A stretch of 64,000 nucleotides of DNA from assembly GCF_031344055.1 (NCBI RefSeq), contig NZ_JADBEN010000001.1, one strand, 5' to 3'. A program made the translations under genes and the position numbers. The notes beneath the pieces were generated by a model. That model saw only the letters and a list, made by a program, of their open reading frames with translations, searched no databases and was not told the DNA's origin. This document shows, one piece after another, positions 42,380 to 50,818 of this stretch; position 1 is the stretch's first letter; each line of letters opens with the position of its first letter. This stretch comes from Methylobacillus flagellatus_A. GTDB lineage: Bacteria; Pseudomonadota; Gammaproteobacteria; Burkholderiales; Methylophilaceae.

Positions 42380-44080
42380 ATGCAGAAGGGAAAAAAATGC
42401 CTGGCAAGGGCAGGAGTAGGCGTGCTGGTGGCCAGCATGCTGGCGGGCCCGCCTTATTCATACGCAGTGGAAAACCCGGTGGATACCTTGCCCAAGGCCG
42501 AAGCCCCAAGAACCAGGCCGCAAGCCGAAGTGCAGGTGGAGCAAAAAAGCGGGATATCCCCGGAGGTGCAGAAGATACTGGCGACGGAGGTGCAGCCTGC
42601 CAGTTTCGGGATTTATGGCGTGAAAGCGGTGCCGTTCGAGGAGGTCAGCGCTTTTTTCGCCCCTTATGCCAATAAAAAGATCACTATTGCCAAGATCATA
42701 GAATTATCTAACCAGGTCACCGAGTTTTACCAGAAGCGCGGCCTGCCGTTATCGTTCTGCTATATTCCCGCACAAAACTTCAATGAGCCGATCATCAAGG
42801 TCGTCGTCATCGAAGGGCATATCGGTTCCGTCAAGATCGAGGGCAATCCGGGAGCCACCGAAGGCAAGATCCGCGAGATCATCGCCCCGCTGCTGGCGGA
42901 AAAGCCATTGACCCGCCCCACCATGGAGCGTTATACGACCATGCTGGGCTTGCTGCCGGGCTTGAAGATACAAGCCTCCCTCCCATTGCCCCAACAGATG
43001 GACGGCGCGTCCGAGTTGTCCCTCAAGGTAGAGCGCAAGGCCATGGAGGCATTGGGCCGGCTGGAGACCGTGCAGCCGTTCACGCGCGGCATCTTTACCG
43101 TCAAGGCAAGCGGCAATACCCGGCTGGCGGAGGAGATCACGGCATCCACCCTGATTTCCGCGGAGAACGAGCAATACTATGCGTTGAGCTATGCGCAGCC
43201 CATCGGCAAGGAGGGGCTGGTGGCGAGGGTGGAGGCCTCCGATTATGACGGCAAGCCAACTGCGGAGCTGGCGTCAGGCCTGGGCAGGCAGGTGAAGTCG
43301 CAGCGGCTGAGCGTCGGCCTGAGCTATCCCTTGGTGCTGCGCCAGGATAGAAGCCTGCTGGCGAACGTATCGTTGACCGCCAATAATTTCGAGGATGAGA
43401 TCCACAGCAAGCAAAACGGCGCCGCCATTACCACGACCTCCGACGTGCGCACGCTCTCGGTAGGGGGTAGCTATAGCGACAGCACCGCGCGGCGCGGGCG
43501 ACGGTTGCAGTTGACGATGAGCCGCGGCTTGGACGCCATGGGCGCTTCGAAGGAGATTGCCACCAATTTCCCCGCACCGCCCATTAACAGCGACATCGAC
43601 TTGAATTTTTCCAAGTACGTCGTGAGCTTCGTGCAGCGCAACTACCTCGACGGGGCCTGGGGCACGTCGGTATCAGGCACTGTGCAGTATTCGCCGGATA
43701 ACTTGCCCATCACCGAGAAAGTGCAGTTCGGCGGCTACCAGCATGGCCGCGCTTACCGTCCCGGCCGCTTGGTGGGCGATTCGGGGTGGGGGATCACCCT
43801 GGAGCTGAACCGTACCGTGCCATTCAATTACAAATTGCCGTTTTACCAGATGGTCGGCTTGCAACCCTATGTGTTGCTTGAGTCGGCGCGCATCTACGAG
43901 CATACCAAGACGCAGGACTTCGACCATATGAGTTCGGTCTCTCTCGGCGTGCGCTTGATCAGCGACCAGCCTGACCGTACCAACCTGGATTTTTCCCTTT
44001 CCAAGGCGATTACGTCGGGCGGGCGCGGCAATGCGTTGAAGGACCTCGCATTCGGCTTCAATTTCGGCATACCGTTCTAA
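42380..44080 (+). CDS. TpsB-family outer-membrane transporter (ShlB/FhaC/HecB type)
   Basis: 566 residues. Signal peptide (KCLARAGVGVLVASMLAGP, cut near SYA), then a Pro/Glu linker, POTRA domains (FGIYGVKAVPFEEVSAFF, NEPIIKVVVIEGHIGSVKIEG) and a ~16-strand barrel. The barrel contains the conserved GYQHGRAYRPGRLVGDSGWG block, the L6-loop RGY-like motif of this family. ATG 42380 follows AGGGGAG and is preferred to 42359. It exports a partner protein across the outer membrane. No classical TpsA with haemagglutinin-like domain is adjacent; the upstream repetitive lipoprotein is the only candidate partner here. Confidence 0.9.
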   Translation: MQKGKKCLARAGVGVLVASMLAGPPYSYAVENPVDTLPKAEAPRTRPQAEVQVEQKSGISPEVQKILATEVQPASFGIYGVKAVPFEEVSAFFAPYANKKITIAKIIELSNQVTEFYQKRGLPLSFCYIPAQNFNEPIIKVVVIEGHIGSVKIEGNPGATEGKIREIIAPLLAEKPLTRPTMERYTTMLGLLPGLKIQASLPLPQQMDGASELSLKVERKAMEALGRLETVQPFTRGIFTVKASGNTRLAEEITASTLISAENEQYYALSYAQPIGKEGLVARVEASDYDGKPTAELASGLGRQVKSQRLSVGLSYPLVLRQDRSLLANVSLTANNFEDEIHSKQNGAAITTTSDVRTLSVGGSYSDSTARRGRRLQLTMSRGLDAMGASKEIATNFPAPPINSDIDLNFSKYVVSFVQRNYLDGAWGTSVSGTVQYSPDNLPITEKVQFGGYQHGRAYRPGRLVGDSGWGITLELNRTVPFNYKLPFYQMVGLQPYVLLESARIYEHTKTQDFDHMSSVSLGVRLISDQPDRTNLDFSLSKAITSGGRGNALKDLAFGFNFGIPF

Positions 44081-44100
44081 AGCGGAGTGAGCAGACATAA

Positions 44101-44130
44101 AAAAAGAGCACCCCATGAGGTGCTCTTTTT
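44101..44130. terminator. Bidirectional terminator between tpsB-like gene and gdhA
   Basis: AAAAAGAGCACC (44101-44112), loop CCATGA, GGTGCTCTTTTT (44119-44130), a perfect 12-bp stem serving both converging genes. Confidence 0.92.
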
Positions 44131-44147
44131 GTGAAGCGGACAGGAAC

Positions 44148-45491
44148 CTAGATCACGCCTTGCGCCAGCATGGCGTCGGCCACCTTGACGAAGCCGGCAA
44201 TGTTCGCGCCGTCGACATAGTTCACGCTGCCGTCTTCACGGGCGCCGTATTGCACGCAAGCATCGTGGATGCCCTTCATGATGTCGAACAGGCGCGCATC
44301 GACTTCCTCACGCGTCCAAGACAGGCGCATGGCGTTCTGCGTCATCTCGAGGCCTGATGTCGCCACGCCGCCGGCATTGGTCGCCTTGCCCGGCGCGTAC
44401 AGGACGCGGTGCTCGTCGAACAGCTTCATGGCTTCAGCGGTACATGGCATGTTGGCGCCTTCGGCTACGCACAGCACACCATTCGCAACCAGGGTGGCCG
44501 CGTCATCCTTGGTCAGTTCGTTCTGTGTAGCGCATGGCAATGCGACATCGGCTTTGACGCTCCATGGGGAGGCGCCGGGGACGAAACGTGCGCCGACACG
44601 CTCGGCATAGTCCTTGATGCGGCCATACTCGACATTCTTGACCTGCATGAGGACTTGCAGCTTTTCGGTGGTGAAACCGGCTTCGTCAATCACCGTGCCG
44701 CTGGAGTCGGAGGCTGTAATCACCTTGGCGCCCAGCGCCAGGGCCTTTTCAATCGCGTATTGGGCCACGTTGCCGGAGCCGGAAATGGCGACGCGCAGGC
44801 CCGCAATGGTGCGGCCGCTATGGCGCAGCATCTCTTCGGCGAAATAGACCGTGCCGTAGCCAGTGGCTTCGGGACGGATCAGCGATCCGCCGTAGCTCAG
44901 GCCCTTGCCGGTCAGCACGCAGTCGGCCCGGTTGGTGAGTTTCTTGATCATGCCGGCCATGAAGCCGATCTCGCGCGCTCCCACGCCGATATCGCCGGCA
45001 GGGACGTCGGTGTCGGAACCTACATGCCGGAACAACTCGCTGGCAAACGCCTGGCAGAAGCGCATGATCTCGCCATTGCTCTTGCCTTTGGGGTCGAAAT
45101 CGGAGCCGCCCTTGCCGCCGCCCATGGGCAATGTGGTCAATGCATTCTTGAAGGTCTGCTCGAAAGCGAGGAATTTCAGGATGGACAAGTTCACGGAAGG
45201 GTGGAAACGCAAGCCGCCCTTGTATGGGCCGATGGCGCCATTGTGCTGGATGCGGTAACCGCGGTTGACCTGGACCTCGCCCTTGTCATCCACCCAGGAG
45301 ACGCGGAACAGAATGGCACGCTCCGGCTCTACCAGCCGGTCCAGGACGCCGTGTTCAGCGTAACGCGGATTGGCGCTGATGAATGGCCACAGGCTTTCCA
45401 CTACTTCAGTGACTGCCTGCAGGTATTCCGGCTGACCGGGATTTTTTTGTGCGACAACGGCTAGGAAATCATGTGCCGATTGATACTTCAT
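44148..45491 (-). CDS. gdhA: NADP-specific glutamate dehydrogenase
   Basis: 447 residues, the same length as E. coli GdhA. Substrate-binding lysines are in LPMGGGKGGSDFDPKGKSN, then AGDIGVGAREIGFMAGM and the nucleotide-binding VAISGSGNVAQYAIEKA. It aminates 2-oxoglutarate to glutamate with NADPH and ammonium. Upstream (45650-45668) lies a GATAGC inverted repeat that could be an operator. It is single-gene, ending at a shared bidirectional terminator. Confidence 0.97.
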   Translation of the reverse strand: MKYQSAHDFLAVVAQKNPGQPEYLQAVTEVVESLWPFISANPRYAEHGVLDRLVEPERAILFRVSWVDDKGEVQVNRGYRIQHNGAIGPYKGGLRFHPSVNLSILKFLAFEQTFKNALTTLPMGGGKGGSDFDPKGKSNGEIMRFCQAFASELFRHVGSDTDVPAGDIGVGAREIGFMAGMIKKLTNRADCVLTGKGLSYGGSLIRPEATGYGTVYFAEEMLRHSGRTIAGLRVAISGSGNVAQYAIEKALALGAKVITASDSSGTVIDEAGFTTEKLQVLMQVKNVEYGRIKDYAERVGARFVPGASPWSVKADVALPCATQNELTKDDAATLVANGVLCVAEGANMPCTAEAMKLFDEHRVLYAPGKATNAGGVATSGLEMTQNAMRLSWTREEVDARLFDIMKGIHDACVQYGAREDGSVNYVDGANIAGFVKVADAMLAQGVI

Positions 45492-45649
45492 TCCCTCTTA
45501 TCTCCATGAGCATGATCAAAAGTAGTGCATTTTCTCTTATTGAAGGTAAAAATGCACCAAAATAATTCATATGCTGATGATTTATTGCCCCAAATTCGTG
45601 CATTGGCGTTGTAGGTAGGGTATGGCGGCAAGTGGATGCTTGATTCAGC

Positions 45650-45668
45650 GATAGCGTGATAAGCTATC
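45650..45668. promoter_or_regulatory. Inverted repeat between gdhA and srkA
   Basis: GATAGC (45650-45655), 7 nt, GCTATC (45663-45668) in the divergent gap. It could serve either gene; no known motif was matched. Confidence 0.25.
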
Positions 45669-45746
45669 TCGCGCGATAAACTAGGCGCTGAATATGCAAT
45701 CACGCCAGTTTCTCGAATCTCACCTTAATCCTATAAAGCTTTTCCG

Positions 45747-46739
45747 ATGACAATGACGCCGTTTTCCACCCTGACCCCAGACCTGATTCTTGACGCCATG
45801 AGCAGCGTCGGCATTCTGGGAGACGGGCGCCTGTTGGCTTTGAACAGCTATGAAAACCGTGTTTACCAAGTCGGGGTCGAGGATCAGGCGCCGGTGGTCG
45901 CCAAGTTCTACCGCCCTGGACGCTGGAGCGAAGCGCAGATACTGGAGGAACATGCGTTTTCATTGGAGCTCGCAGAGGAAGAAATACCGGTAGTAGCGCC
46001 GCTTGCGTTGGCAGGCAGAACATTGCAGCATTACCAAGGCTTCCATTTCGCGGTCTTTCCCCGGCGCGGCGGGCGCATCCCAGAACTGGACCAGTCAGGG
46101 CGCCTGGAATGGATAGGGCGTTTCCTCGGCCGTATCCATGCGATAGGGGCGCAGACAACATTCCAGCACCGGCCCGCCATCGATATCAGGAGTTTTGGCG
46201 AAGAGCCTGCCGATTGGTTGATGGCCAACAATTTCATTCCCGCGGACATACTTCCCGCATACCGCAGCGTGGTGGAACAGGCACTGGAGGGAGCGAGGTC
46301 CTGTTATCAGCGGGCAGGAAACGTGGCATCGCTGCGCTTGCATGGCGATTGCCATTTGAGCAATATGTTGTGGACGGATGACGGGCCGCATTTCGTGGAT
46401 TTTGACGACAGCAGGACAGGGCCGGCCGTTCAGGACTTATGGATGCTGCTTTCCGGATCGCATGCCGAAATGAGCCTGCAGCTTGGCGAACTGCTCGAGG
46501 GCTATGAATGCTTCTATGATTTCAACCCGGCAGAGTTGCACTTGGTCGAGGCGCTACGTACCTTACGCCTGATCCATTATTCCGCATGGCTGGCAAAGCG
46601 CTGGGACGATCCGGCATTTCCGATGACGTTTACCTGGTTCAATACCCAACAGTATTGGCAGGACCGTATCCTGGAACTGCGGGAGCAGGTGGCATTGATG
46701 CAGGAACCGCCGCTCTCGGCAGCAGGCGGCAATCGTTAG
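45747..46739 (+). CDS. srkA: Stress-response Ser/Thr protein kinase SrkA/RdoA (YihE)
   Basis: 330 residues. An aminoglycoside-phosphotransferase-like kinase fold with the N-terminal lysine region VVAKFYRPGRWSEAQILEEH, catalytic loop LHGDCHLSNMLW and metal-binding FVDFDDSRTGPAVQDLWML, all characteristic of YihE/RdoA. In E. coli it counters stress-induced cell death and works with the Cpx and Dsb systems. The start could also be the Met two codons later. A cupin gene follows closely. Confidence 0.93.
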   Translation: MTMTPFSTLTPDLILDAMSSVGILGDGRLLALNSYENRVYQVGVEDQAPVVAKFYRPGRWSEAQILEEHAFSLELAEEEIPVVAPLALAGRTLQHYQGFHFAVFPRRGGRIPELDQSGRLEWIGRFLGRIHAIGAQTTFQHRPAIDIRSFGEEPADWLMANNFIPADILPAYRSVVEQALEGARSCYQRAGNVASLRLHGDCHLSNMLWTDDGPHFVDFDDSRTGPAVQDLWMLLSGSHAEMSLQLGELLEGYECFYDFNPAELHLVEALRTLRLIHYSAWLAKRWDDPAFPMTFTWFNTQQYWQDRILELREQVALMQEPPLSAAGGNR

Positions 46740-46761
46740 TGTGATTTTTAAGGAGGCAATG

Positions 46762-47043
46762 ATGAGTAGCGCGATCAAGGTAGAGCATAATCCCAGCGCT
46801 GAGCGGCTGAACGAGCTTGGCGTCTCCCGCTGGCCGACCTGGTCCAAGGAGGTCTCGGTATTTCCTTGGAGTTTCGGCGAACAGGAAATCGCCTATATCC
46901 TGGAGGGTGAGGTCACAATCACCCCTGACGGCGGCGGCGAGCCGGTTAATTTCGGCAAGGGCGATCTGGTCACTTTCCCTGCCGGCCTCTCCTGCACCTG
47001 GAACGTCAAGCAGGCTCTGCGTAAGCATTATCAGCTAGGGTAG
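46762..47043 (+). CDS. Small cupin-domain protein
   Basis: About 93 residues, a single cupin_3-like (DUF861) barrel. [21 protein letters not shown] carries the first cupin motif with [11 protein letters not shown], and [21 protein letters not shown] the second. ATG 46762 is chosen because the AAGGAGG site (46750-46756) lies 5 nt upstream; ATG 46759 and a GTG at 46741 are possible. Metal ligands of classical cupins are partly missing. Function unknown. Confidence 0.85.
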
Positions 47044-47056
47044 TGCAAGCTAAAAC

Positions 47057-47071
47057 TGCAACATTGTTGCA
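47057..47071. promoter_or_regulatory. Palindrome upstream of the type B L36 gene
   Basis: TGCAACA-T-TGTTGCA (47057-47071), perfect 7-bp arms, 53 bp before the L36 paralogue. Position suits an operator. In other proteobacteria this gene is controlled by Zur, but the sequence is not the usual Zur box. Confidence 0.4.
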
Positions 47072-47123
47072 ATTTTGGCGGGAAGCGAGGATAATCCGGC
47101 AGGTTCTGAATGAGGAGCTTGTT

Positions 47124-47249
47124 ATGAAAATCCTGTCGTCACTCAAATCCGCCAAGACGCGCCACCGCGACTGCAAGGTTGTGCGCCGCCATGGCAAGAT
47201 ATTCGTGATCTGCAAAAGCAATCCGCGCTTCAAGGCGCGTCAGCGCTGA
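47124..47249 (+). CDS. ykgO: Ribosomal protein L36, zinc-free type B paralogue
   Basis: 41 residues ([20 protein letters not shown]...), matching YkgO. It lacks the CxxC zinc ribbon of the standard L36 (rpmJ), keeping only two Cys, and so can replace it when zinc is scarce. GAGGAG at 47112-47117 precedes the ATG. A palindrome lies upstream. No L31 paralogue (ykgM), its common partner, is next to it. A strong terminator follows. Confidence 0.93.
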
Positions 47250-47270
47250 TGAGTCAAATTTGATGACTTA

Positions 47271-47303
47271 AAATTAAAGGGAAGCCATGCTTCCCTTTAA
47301 TTT
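47271..47303. terminator. Bidirectional terminator between ykgO and the MFS gene
   Basis: A perfect 15-bp stem, AAATTAAAGGGAAGC (47271-47285), CAT, GCTTCCCTTTAATTT (47289-47303), with flanking T/A runs. Confidence 0.9.
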
Positions 47304-47320
47304 TTCCAGTTGTTACCGGT

Positions 47321-48514
47321 TTATTCCAGCACAAAATGGTTCGCGCCTGCCTTCCTGCCATGGTACAGGCCTGCGAGCGTGACGGCAGTGATGAGCCAAC
47401 CCGTTTTATCCCAATTGCCGCTTGCCTCATGAATGATCCCCAGCAACAAGGGACCCAGGGAGGCCAGGATATAGCCCAGCCCTTGCGACATGGCGGAAAG
47501 CTGCGCAGCCTGTACCGGATTGCGGGTGCGCAGCACAATCATGGTCAGTGCCATGGCAAAACCTCCGCCTTGGCCCAGCCCCAGCAATACCATCCACCAC
47601 CACATATGGCCAACAGGCGCATATATCGCGCCCATCAAGCCGGTATAGATCAAGGCGAACATGATGCCGTTGACGAGTTTCTGGTCCCGCATGAGCGAAG
47701 ATAACCACGGAACCAACAAGGCCGAGATGACCTGCACCATCACGGAACCGGAAAGAAACAAGCCGGACTGTACGGCAGGGACGCCGCGGGCCTGCAATAT
47801 GGTAGGCAGCCAGCCGAACACGCAATAGGCCAACGCGCTTTGCGTAGCCATGAACAATGTCACTTGCCAGGCAAGGGGATCACGCAATAAATGCGGGTTG
47901 CGGCGGCGATCCGCGACGGCGGAGGGGCTGCCTGCCAAGCGACGGAACAGCCACCACGACAAGGCGGCCAGTCCTGCGGGCAGCGACCAGAAGGCGAGCG
48001 CCAATGGCAGGCTGCCCAAAGCTTCGAGCAAAGGCACGGAGAATCCCGCTGCCAGCGCCGTGCCCAGGCACAAGGCCATGGTGTAGACCCCGGTCATGAG
48101 GTCGGGGTGGCGCGGAAACTCACGCTTGATCACGCTGGGCAGCAATATGCCCAGCAAACCGATGCTCATGCCTGCGAGGCCGGTGCCGAGGAAGAGGCTG
48201 GCGGTATTCCATACGCCGCGCAAGGCAAGGCCGGCCGCCAATGCCAGCAGCAGCGGTATGACCAGCCTTTCTGCCCCATAGCGTTTTGCCAGCCAGGCAG
48301 CGAAAGGGGCGAACAACCCGAGAAAAGCCACGGGCAGCGTCGTCAGCATGCCGGCGGCACTGCCGCTCAGGCCCAGGCTCAGGCTGATGTGAGCCAGCAA
48401 CGGGGAAACGCTGGAGAATGCCGGCCGCAGGTTGATGCCGACCAGGATGACGGCGACCACGAGCAATACGGTTTGCGGGCGATGATGCGGACTGTCAGGG
48501 CTAGTGTTGATCAT
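47321..48514 (-). CDS. MFS transporter, CynX/NimT type
   Basis: About 397 residues with 12 predicted membrane segments. The opening VLLVVAVILVGINLRPAFSSVSPLL is the hallmark of CynX/NimT (YeaN) transporters, and FLGLFAPFAAWLAKRYGAERL is the loop 2-3 motif. Substrates in this family range from cyanate to 2-nitroimidazole and are not predictable here. ATG 48514 is preferred to the in-frame TTG at 48520. No regulator gene is adjacent. Confidence 0.9.
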   Translation of the reverse strand: MINTSPDSPHHRPQTVLLVVAVILVGINLRPAFSSVSPLLAHISLSLGLSGSAAGMLTTLPVAFLGLFAPFAAWLAKRYGAERLVIPLLLALAAGLALRGVWNTASLFLGTGLAGMSIGLLGILLPSVIKREFPRHPDLMTGVYTMALCLGTALAAGFSVPLLEALGSLPLALAFWSLPAGLAALSWWLFRRLAGSPSAVADRRRNPHLLRDPLAWQVTLFMATQSALAYCVFGWLPTILQARGVPAVQSGLFLSGSVMVQVISALLVPWLSSLMRDQKLVNGIMFALIYTGLMGAIYAPVGHMWWWMVLLGLGQGGGFAMALTMIVLRTRNPVQAAQLSAMSQGLGYILASLGPLLLGIIHEASGNWDKTGWLITAVTLAGLYHGRKAGANHFVLE

Positions 48515-48634
48515 AAGCAAGCGTCAGCCCTGTCTGACGGGCATTTCGGAATAGGCTGATAGGGTAGGGAGTCGTTCATCTTTATGCTAAGGGTATCCGG
48601 CATCAAGTAAAGCACACAATCCATGGAGAATACC

Positions 48635-48937
48635 ATGCGCCAATTTACCGCAATAGCCTTGGGCAGCCTGTTTGCAATGCTGGCTTGCCATGCTTACAGC
48701 GTCGAGCTGGATTTGGGTGACCCGCTTACCCCGGGCAAACGGGATTCTGAAGTCCAGCCCCCGCCGACCCATAATTCGGACCCTACCAGGGATAAGTTGC
48801 AGCGTCCTGCCCGCCCCGATGCCGAGCAAAAAACTCCTGCGCCAAAGTTGCTGCCCAATAAGCGTAAGCCAAGCGATGCGCCCGCGATCGACTCCGATGC
48901 CGAACAAATCAACCGCGGAGCCGTGAGCCCGCGTTAA
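48635..48937 (+). CDS. Small exported protein of unknown function
   Basis: About 100 residues. N-terminal signal peptide (RQFTAIALGSLFAMLACHAYS, likely cut near AYS) and a charged, Pro-rich mature part (KLQRPARPDAEQKTPAPKLL) without Cys or clear secondary structure. ATG 48635 follows GGAG at 7 nt; ATG 48623 would be four residues longer. Family not recognised. Probably periplasmic and mostly disordered. Confidence 0.65.
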   Translation: MRQFTAIALGSLFAMLACHAYSVELDLGDPLTPGKRDSEVQPPPTHNSDPTRDKLQRPARPDAEQKTPAPKLLPNKRKPSDAPAIDSDAEQINRGAVSPR

Positions 48938-48978
48938 AGGCTTTCAGTATTTGCAATTCACCTAGAAAAGGAAGAACA

Positions 48979-49470
48979 ATGGCGGATTATCTGGATAGCG
49001 TGACCGGCATTTACCCGACCGTGGATGATGCCCAGAAGGCAGCCCAAGCGTTAATCGACCAAGGCTTTAGCCAGGAGCAGGTGCAAATTGCAATCGGACG
49101 CACCGACCATATAGAGCAGGATGAGGACGACAAGGAAACGCTGAAGAATGTCGTCGTGGATAGCGCAATCGGTACCGCGGTGGGTGCCGGGGTAGGCGCC
49201 CTCGGGCAATTAGCCATCGTGGCAGCCAATGTCAGCCTGTTTGTAGCCAGTCCGCTGGTGGGCCCTCTATTCATGGTGGGATGGGGGGCGGCCGTTGGCG
49301 GCTTCATCGGGGCAGGTAAAGGGATTTCCAACCAGGACCGCCGTTACGCTGAGTTGCTAGCGAATGCAGTAGAAAAGGGCCATGCCGTCCTGGTGGCATA
49401 TGCCAAGACAGAAGCCGAGGCCGAGACTGCGCGCGTAGTGGTGGGGACCTCCATGGAGCAATATGCATAA
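48979..49470 (+). CDS. Stress-protein-like small membrane-associated protein
   Basis: 163 residues. The N-terminus (SVTGIYPTVDDAQKAAQALI) is a ferredoxin-like unit as in general stress protein 17M/YflT-like proteins. The middle (~60-115) is Gly/Ala-rich and hydrophobic with glycine-zipper character (AIGTAVGAGVGALG, GWGAAVGGFIGAGKGI). The C-terminus repeats the first fold (HAVLVAYAKTEAEAETARVVV). Probably membrane-inserted. GGAAG precedes the ATG. Exact function unknown. Confidence 0.75.
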   Translation: MADYLDSVTGIYPTVDDAQKAAQALIDQGFSQEQVQIAIGRTDHIEQDEDDKETLKNVVVDSAIGTAVGAGVGALGQLAIVAANVSLFVASPLVGPLFMVGWGAAVGGFIGAGKGISNQDRRYAELLANAVEKGHAVLVAYAKTEAEAETARVVVGTSMEQYA

Positions 49471-49488
49471 ACTGAGAAACAGGCAAAT

Positions 49489-49516
49489 AAAAAGCCGTCG
49501 CATGCGACGGCTTTTT
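49489..49516. terminator. Bidirectional terminator before cyoE
   Basis: AAAAAGCCGTCGC followed by its exact complement GCGACGGCTTTTT around a central AT pair (49489-49516). It serves both converging units. Confidence 0.9.
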
Positions 49517-49550
49517 ATTTGATCAAATAGACCTTGATCCCTGTCTAATC

Positions 49551-50471
49551 CTAATCCACCTTGACCTGATGCTCGGCAGCCGACGGCGTGCGGGCCGCGA
49601 CCCAGACGCCATCCTTGCGCGGCTCCTTGAAGTCGATCGACATCATGACGCTCAAGGCCGTGATGGTCACGATCGAGAACATGAACAGTTTTTTTGCCCA
49701 GATCTGGTCGTTGTTCGTCTTGTAGCCGGCCAGTGCCAGACCCAGCCAATAAATGCTGATGACGCCGGCCACCACCAGGTACTGGTTCCCGGTATAGCCG
49801 CTGAAGGTCAGCATGATGGTTGCGATCACGAAGGCCACGATATAAATCACGATGTGCTTCTTGGTCGCGAGGATGCCTTTTTTCACGGGCAGGACCGGGA
49901 TGGCGGCTGCCGTATAATCCTTGAGCCGGAAGATGGCGATAGCGTATGAGTGCGGCATCTGCCAGAGGCTGAAGATCACGAGCAGGATCACCGCGCCCAT
50001 ATCGAACTCGTTGCTGACGGCACAGTAGCCGATGACCGGAGGCGCGGCACCGGACAGGCTGCCGATCAACGTGCCGTAGACCGAATTGCGCTTCAGGTAG
50101 AGGCTATAGGCTCCGACATAGATTGCAAAGCCGAACAGGGATAGCCAGACGGTCAGCATATTGGTGGTGGCGTAGAGCAGGGTGATCCCCGCCACCCCAA
50201 GCAGGCAGCCGTAGATTACGGCATTCCTGGCGGGGATCAGGCCGCGCACCAGCACGCGGTTGCGTGTGCGTTCCATCTTGCTGTCGATGTCGCGGTCAAT
50301 GTAATTGTTGAGGACGCAGCCAGAGGCGATCACCAAAGAGATACCGATGGCGGTTGCCAGGAACAGGGCGAAATCGATCTCGCCCCTGGACGCCAGGAAG
50401 AAGCCCCCGGCAACCGAGATCAGGTTGCCGAAGATAATGCCTGGCTTAGTGATGAGTAGGTATTGCTTCAT
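49551..50471 (-). CDS. cyoE: Protohaem IX farnesyltransferase (haem O synthase)
   Basis: 306 residues. UbiA-family membrane prenyltransferase with KQYLLITKPGIIFGNLISV at the start and the Asp-rich NNYIDRDIDSKMERTRNR motif. It adds a farnesyl group to haem b to make haem O for the bo3 oxidase. ATG 50471 is chosen because it matches the E. coli CyoE N-terminus and lies after the cyoD stop. A longer frame to 50525 would overlap cyoD. Last gene of the cyo operon. Confidence 0.95.
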   Translation of the reverse strand: MKQYLLITKPGIIFGNLISVAGGFFLASRGEIDFALFLATAIGISLVIASGCVLNNYIDRDIDSKMERTRNRVLVRGLIPARNAVIYGCLLGVAGITLLYATTNMLTVWLSLFGFAIYVGAYSLYLKRNSVYGTLIGSLSGAAPPVIGYCAVSNEFDMGAVILLVIFSLWQMPHSYAIAIFRLKDYTAAAIPVLPVKKGILATKKHIVIYIVAFVIATIMLTFSGYTGNQYLVVAGVISIYWLGLALAGYKTNNDQIWAKKLFMFSIVTITALSVMMSIDFKEPRKDGVWVAARTPSAAEHQVKVD

Positions 50472-50482
50472 CAATCTGGCTT

Positions 50483-50818
50483 TTAATGCCTCAACATGTT
50501 GTGGTTCAGGTGGAACATGACCCACAGCGAGCCTACTACCACGATCGCGAGAATGATCACGGTGAAGATGAAGGCCGTCACGTTCCAGCTCTGTTCCGAC
50601 GAGGTGTTCATGTGCAGGAAGTACACAAGGTGCACCACGATCTGTACCACGGCGAACACCAGGATGGTGGCGAGGACTGTGGACGAGGACAGCTCGTTGG
50701 GGAACATCAACAGCCCGAACGGAATCACCGTCAGGATCACAGAAAGAATAAAGCCAATCAGGTAAGACTTGACGCTGCCGTGGCCTGCGCCAGCGCGCTC
50801 AACGTGCCCGTGTGACAT
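50483..50818 (-). CDS. cyoD: Cytochrome bo3 ubiquinol oxidase subunit IV
   Basis: 111 residues with three membrane segments. SYLIGFILSVILTVIPFGLLM is the first, then VLATILVFAVVQIVVHLVYFLHM, the usual CyoD motif. The small subunit helps assemble the Cu-B site. Its start abuts the cyoC stop with no gap. Length matches E. coli CyoD (109). Confidence 0.96.
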   Translation of the reverse strand: MSHGHVERAGAGHGSVKSYLIGFILSVILTVIPFGLLMFPNELSSSTVLATILVFAVVQIVVHLVYFLHMNTSSEQSWNVTAFIFTVIILAIVVVGSLWVMFHLNHNMLRH

